Assembly: GCA_963732925.1 (NCBI GenBank)
Contig: CAVTBJ010000014.1
Coordinates: forward strand, 1 to 64,000
From: DASZRZ01 sp963732925
GTDB taxonomy: Bacteria; Acidobacteriota; Terriglobia; Terriglobales; Acidobacteriaceae
Direction of reading: 5' to 3'
DNA length: 64,000 nucleotides
Made by a program: the position numbers and the translations under genes. Shown here piece by piece: positions 61,276 through 64,000 of the stretch (within the stretch, counting starts at the first letter, position 1; every line of letters begins with the position of its first letter). The notes under the pieces were generated by a model. That model made no database searches. It was not told the DNA's origin and was given only the letters and a program-made list of their open reading frames with translations.

Positions 61276-61812
61276 TTAGCTTTTTCCCTGCGCTCCATCC
61301 CGCAGCCGTGGATTCTTCTCCACTTCGGCGCGGTTGAAGACGGAGTTCGCGCCCAAGTGCGCCGGAACGGCGGCTAGCATCTGCTCCTTGCGGTATACAA
61401 GGTTGCTGGCGTTCAGGGTCGCGACTTCAAAGCCGTGGCCGTGCGTAATGGCGTCCGTGGGGCAGGCCTCCACGCAGAAGCCGCAGAAGATGCAGCGGTT
61501 GTAATCGATGTTGTAGACCTTGGCATAGCGCTCAGCGGCACTGATGCGGTTTTCTGCCGTGTTCTCCGCCGCCTCGATGTAAATGCAATTGGAGGGGCAG
61601 GCAGCCGCGCACAGAAAGCAGGCTACGCACTTTTCCAGGCCGTTCTCGTCGCGCTGCAGCACATGCACACCGCGGTACCGCTCCTGGAACTTGGCGCCGC
61701 GCAGCGGCCCGGGGCCGTCAGGGTAATTCTCGACAACGGTTTCCGAGAACAGCTCGCGCAGGGTAATGCTCATGCCCTTGGCGATGGCAGACATACCTTT
61801 AACGATAGACAT
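61276..61812 (-). CDS. nuoI: NADH-quinone oxidoreductase subunit I
   Basis: Carries two [4Fe-4S] clusters (N6a, N6b) in the peripheral arm of complex I. The motifs are CVACFLCAAACPSNC and CIFCGFCVEACPTDAI. 178 residues. ATG 61812 gives MSIVKGMSAIAKGMS; later in-frame Met residues are alternatives. It is separated from nuoB by metH on the same strand, which is not the usual nuo order. A possible role in a partial or special complex I is inferred only from this context. Confidence 0.96.
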   Translation of the reverse strand: MSIVKGMSAIAKGMSITLRELFSETVVENYPDGPGPLRGAKFQERYRGVHVLQRDENGLEKCVACFLCAAACPSNCIYIEAAENTAENRISAAERYAKVYNIDYNRCIFCGFCVEACPTDAITHGHGFEVATLNASNLVYRKEQMLAAVPAHLGANSVFNRAEVEKNPRLRDGAQGKS

Positions 61813-61860
61813 AACAGATCAGTATAAATGGTGCGGAGTGGAAGACGCTGCGCAGTTCCG

Positions 61861-62901
61861 TTATCTCAGGAAGCTGAAGTCCACTGTGATAATGGTTTCC
61901 ACCTCCAGAGGTTTACCGCAGGGACTATAAGGCGCGTACGTCCACTGCTTAACGGCCCCCAGCGCAGCCCTGTCGAATTCAGGTCCAGCGGACTGAAGCA
62001 CTTGCAGCTGCCGAATTGTTCCATTTTTGCTGATAGTCGCATAAAGCGTTACCAAACCTTCGTTTCCATCCAAGCGTGCATTGGAGGGGAATTTCGGACG
62101 CACAAGCTTGACCAACTTGCCCCCTGAGTTGGCGGGATCGCTTTGGCAATTGGGCACTTCAGATGCTGTCACGCCCGCCGGCGCCACAAGCAGGGAAGCA
62201 TCGGTCGGACTCCAAGACTCCAGACTTAGCTGGGCCGCGATGGCAGGCTGCTCGCCATAGCCCAGCACCTCGATATGCTCGGGCACATGGGCGCCGCGAA
62301 ACTCGCCGTAGTCGCCGAACAAATATGTTCCAAATTGGCCGGAGTCACGAAGCGGAAGTCCGGATTCCGCATCGAAGCATTTTGGAACGAGCTTTGTGTG
62401 CTTTGGCTGCAGGCAGCGGACCTTCCTCTGCCCCAGTTCGCGGCTCACAACTTTGTACTCCGTAACTCCATCGGATGTATCCGGCAGCAAGGGAGTCATA
62501 TAGCGCCTCCCTTCCCATACAGTTTGCAATGCGGCCTCCAATTGTAAGAACCGGAAAGCGCGTGCCGGAATGTTAGTTTGCATCCACTGCTTGCCATCTG
62601 CTACTACGTTGATCTGAAAGAGGCTTTTCAGGTGCCACTCGCTGCGCCAGTTTTCCGGGCCGGCCCAATACAACGTGTACTCCGCATCTTGTGGCCCGGC
62701 CGCCATACCCAGCAATTTCACCTTGGCCGTCAGCTTAAGCGGCCCGGCGGCAGAAAGGTCTGTGAGTCGTTTCGCTCTTTCGACAAGCTGTTGCGGGGTG
62801 ATGTCGTCCGGCTTGGGCGTGGTTTCGGAGTTCTTTTGACCGAAGGCGAAAGACCAGGAAAAAACCGTGAGGATGAGAATAGCGCTTTTGTTGACGAGCA
62901 A
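61861..62901 (-). CDS. TonB-C-terminal-domain exported protein
   Basis: A 346-residue protein with a signal peptide (MLVNKSAILILTVFSWSFAF). Residues 35-230 form a beta-rich domain of unknown kind (LKLTAKVKLLGMAAG, YTLYWAGPENWRSEW). The end has the TonB C-terminal fold: KLVRPKFPSNARLDGNEGLV, then GTIRQLQVLQSAGPEFDRAA and ALGAVKQWTYAPYSPCGKPL. No N-terminal membrane anchor or Pro-rich spacer is present, so it is not a classic TonB. The start is TTG 62901, with AGGAGA seven bases upstream. It may act in the periplasm with an outer-membrane receptor. Confidence 0.88.
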   Translation of the reverse strand: MLVNKSAILILTVFSWSFAFGQKNSETTPKPDDITPQQLVERAKRLTDLSAAGPLKLTAKVKLLGMAAGPQDAEYTLYWAGPENWRSEWHLKSLFQINVVADGKQWMQTNIPARAFRFLQLEAALQTVWEGRRYMTPLLPDTSDGVTEYKVVSRELGQRKVRCLQPKHTKLVPKCFDAESGLPLRDSGQFGTYLFGDYGEFRGAHVPEHIEVLGYGEQPAIAAQLSLESWSPTDASLLVAPAGVTASEVPNCQSDPANSGGKLVKLVRPKFPSNARLDGNEGLVTLYATISKNGTIRQLQVLQSAGPEFDRAALGAVKQWTYAPYSPCGKPLEVETIITVDFSFLR

Positions 62902-62980
62902 GAGCCGGTCTCCTCGATTCGTCGGGCATTATAAACTGCAATTCGCGCGCTACAGCTCTTTGAGTGAAAAGGAAATCCAA

Positions 62981-63032
62981 GATTCCTCGTCGCGCGGTCG
63001 GGTTCGCTCCCTCGCCACTCCTCGGAATGACA
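62981..63032 (-). repeat. Intergenic GTCATTCCGAGGA repeat, copy 5 (inverted, longest)
   Basis: On the minus strand it begins TGTCATTCCGAGGAGTGGCG, continues AGGGAGCGAACC and ends GACGAGGAATC. It is the longest copy in the window. It lies in the 208-bp gap between the TonB-type gene and a TPR fragment gene. Confidence 0.75.
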
Positions 63033-63109
63033 GCGTCAATGATCTCCCTGAAGAACGCAGATCCGAAGGTCTGCGCTACCGGGTTTTGCCGCCCGGAGAG
63101 TCAGGAGGA

Positions 63110-63466
63110 TCAACTTCTTCTGTTTCGTTCAGATCTCCCCGCGACAACGGGATGCGCAGCAAGGTAATCCTGGGCGTGGGTCATCTGGATGAGAGTGGGG
63201 TCGGAATTCTTCCAGGCCGCGAGAAAGTCGGCATACGCTTTCGCGGCAGCCTTGGAGTCTCCAGCTTTTTCGCTGCTGATGGCAATACCGTAGAGCGCAA
63301 AACCGGATCGAGGACGCTCTTTCAACGCTCTTTCGTAAGCTGCCTTGGCATTCTCCCAGGCCGCTACGGCCAAATCTCGGGTCTGCAGCGCAGGCGGCGT
63401 CGCGCTTCCCTGCGCCCCTGCCCTCGTGGGCTGGAACACGAGAAAAGACGCCAAAGATAACCCCAT
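63110..63466 (-). CDS. Short TPR-like protein, possibly the remnant of a larger one
   Basis: 118 residues from ATG 63466. A hydrophobic start (MGLSLASFLVFQPTRAGAQG) acts as a signal peptide. The rest is one to two TPR-like helix pairs: NAKAAYERALKERPRSGFAL, then YGIAISSEKAGDSKAAAKAY and ADFLAAWKNSDPTLIQMTHA. The AYxDFLAAWKxxD...HAxxYLAxHP ending is common at the end of much longer TPR proteins, so this may be a truncated gene. It is downstream of the DUF4159 gene on the same strand. Confidence 0.6.
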   Translation of the reverse strand: MGLSLASFLVFQPTRAGAQGSATPPALQTRDLAVAAWENAKAAYERALKERPRSGFALYGIAISSEKAGDSKAAAKAYADFLAAWKNSDPTLIQMTHAQDYLAAHPVVAGRSERNRRS

Positions 63467-63540
63467 CAAGTTCCAGACGAGCAATGCATGCTCGGTCGAG
63501 CAATAAATGGAACCTCTCCAGCACTGAGCGGAACAGAAAT

Positions 63541-64000
63541 TCAGTGCGTCATCGCGTAAATGATGTAGTTGATCCCCACGCGATACCCGAGCGAGGTGAA
63601 TTTCTCGGGATACTGCGGCAAGTCGGCCCATTCCCAAGAGTCGCCCAGGTCCATGTTGTGGCAAATGGCCACCATCACGCGATGGTGATCGTCGTAAATT
63701 CCTTTCCACTCGGGATCGTAGCCGTCTTTCTCGTAGGTGCGTCCGCTGCGCAGATACTGCAGTCCCGGGACTTGGAAGCGGTGTCCCACATCGTAGATCA
63801 CGTGAAAAATCGGATCATTGTCGGGAAGATCCACAATCGGCCGGTCGGGAAAGATGCGGCTCATACTGGCCATGAAGACTTCCCACTCCTGGGTGCCGTG
63901 GAAGTCGTCCACCATCAGGAAGCCGCCGCGCAGCAGGTACTGGCGAATCTTTTTCGTCTGGGCATCGGTCAGGTCCCAGTGTCCCACTTCCACGGCATAG
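63541..64000 (-). CDS. DUF4159-domain protein, cut by the window edge
   Basis: The C-terminal 150-odd residues of a DUF4159 protein: VEVGHWDLTDAQTKKIRQYL, LRGGFLMVDDFHGTQEWEVF, then HVIYDVGHRFQVPGLQYLRS and DDHHRVMVAICHNMDLGDSW. The stop is at 63541-63543. In-frame codons continue to the window end, so the true start is outside. This domain has the glutamine-amidotransferase-like fold seen next to MoxR/DUF58 genes in other bacteria; none is visible here because the window ends. Confidence 0.88.
   Translation of the reverse strand, partial: YAVEVGHWDLTDAQTKKIRQYLLRGGFLMVDDFHGTQEWEVFMASMSRIFPDRPIVDLPDNDPIFHVIYDVGHRFQVPGLQYLRSGRTYEKDGYDPEWKGIYDDHHRVMVAICHNMDLGDSWEWADLPQYPEKFTSLGYRVGINYIIYAMTH

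Overview
The window reads as a chromosomal segment of an Acidobacteriota genome (Terriglobia / Acidobacteriales-like). The support is indirect: about 60 % GC, short intergenic gaps, small lineage-type genes (Cys-rich, DUF4252, STN-only and PEP-CTERM proteins), BshB1 of bacillithiol synthesis, and a squalene/hopanoid locus. There is no prophage, CRISPR array, transposase or toxin/defence island. Most genes are housekeeping or lineage-specific.

Layout: 0-9 kb holds proC, a SET-domain methyltransferase, a penicillin-acylase-type Ntn hydrolase, a DHH phosphoesterase, secreted and basic proteins of unknown role, and hemD. 9-16.9 kb holds a barrel-less secretin N-domain protein, a DUF4118/PAS histidine kinase, a divergent DisA-like (DACNV-type) protein, an acyl/malonyl-CoA synthetase and an Fes-like esterase. 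17-25.5 kb holds tRNA-Arg(CCT), a glutaminyl cyclase, a heavily frameshifted molybdenum hydroxylase pair, PilZ plus a Cys protein, several small genes and a DUF2207 protein. 25.7-32.1 kb holds a GtrB-type glycosyltransferase, an aminotransferase, a PEP-CTERM protein, bshB1, a short-chain prenyl synthase and a LigD-type ligase.

32.2-40.8 kb is the most coherent pathway block: hpnA, hpnG, two zinc alcohol dehydrogenases, hpnC, hpnD, hpnE and an SDR. HpnC/D/E turn two farnesyl-PP into squalene, and the prenyl synthase on the other strand nearby could supply the substrate. HpnG (and, less certainly, HpnA) belong to extended-hopanoid side-chain chemistry. Squalene-hopene cyclase (hpnF) and hpnH are not in the window. 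40.8-49.1 kb holds rhomboid, truB, a GNAT, an ECF sigma / membrane protein / DUF4252 operon, a GAF-GAF-PP2C phosphatase, lysA and DinB. 49.2-64 kb, almost all on the minus strand, holds nadK, nadE, a CPBP protease, a methyltransferase, a beta-propeller protein, nuoB, metH, nuoI, a TonB-domain protein, a TPR fragment and a truncated DUF4159 gene.

One technical feature matters for any user. At least six loci (about 9.48, 19.75-21.64, 36.0-36.3, 39.82 and 42.93 kb, counting the two Mo-hydroxylase genes separately) carry isolated single-base insertions or deletions, while the protein stays fully recognisable across the frames. I read these mainly as consensus/assembly errors rather than biology.

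The most interesting biological leads are the DisA-like protein with an altered RHR motif, the ADH pair inside the hopanoid block, the PilZ/Cys-protein overlap, the orphan nuoB-metH-nuoI arrangement, and two intergenic repeat families.
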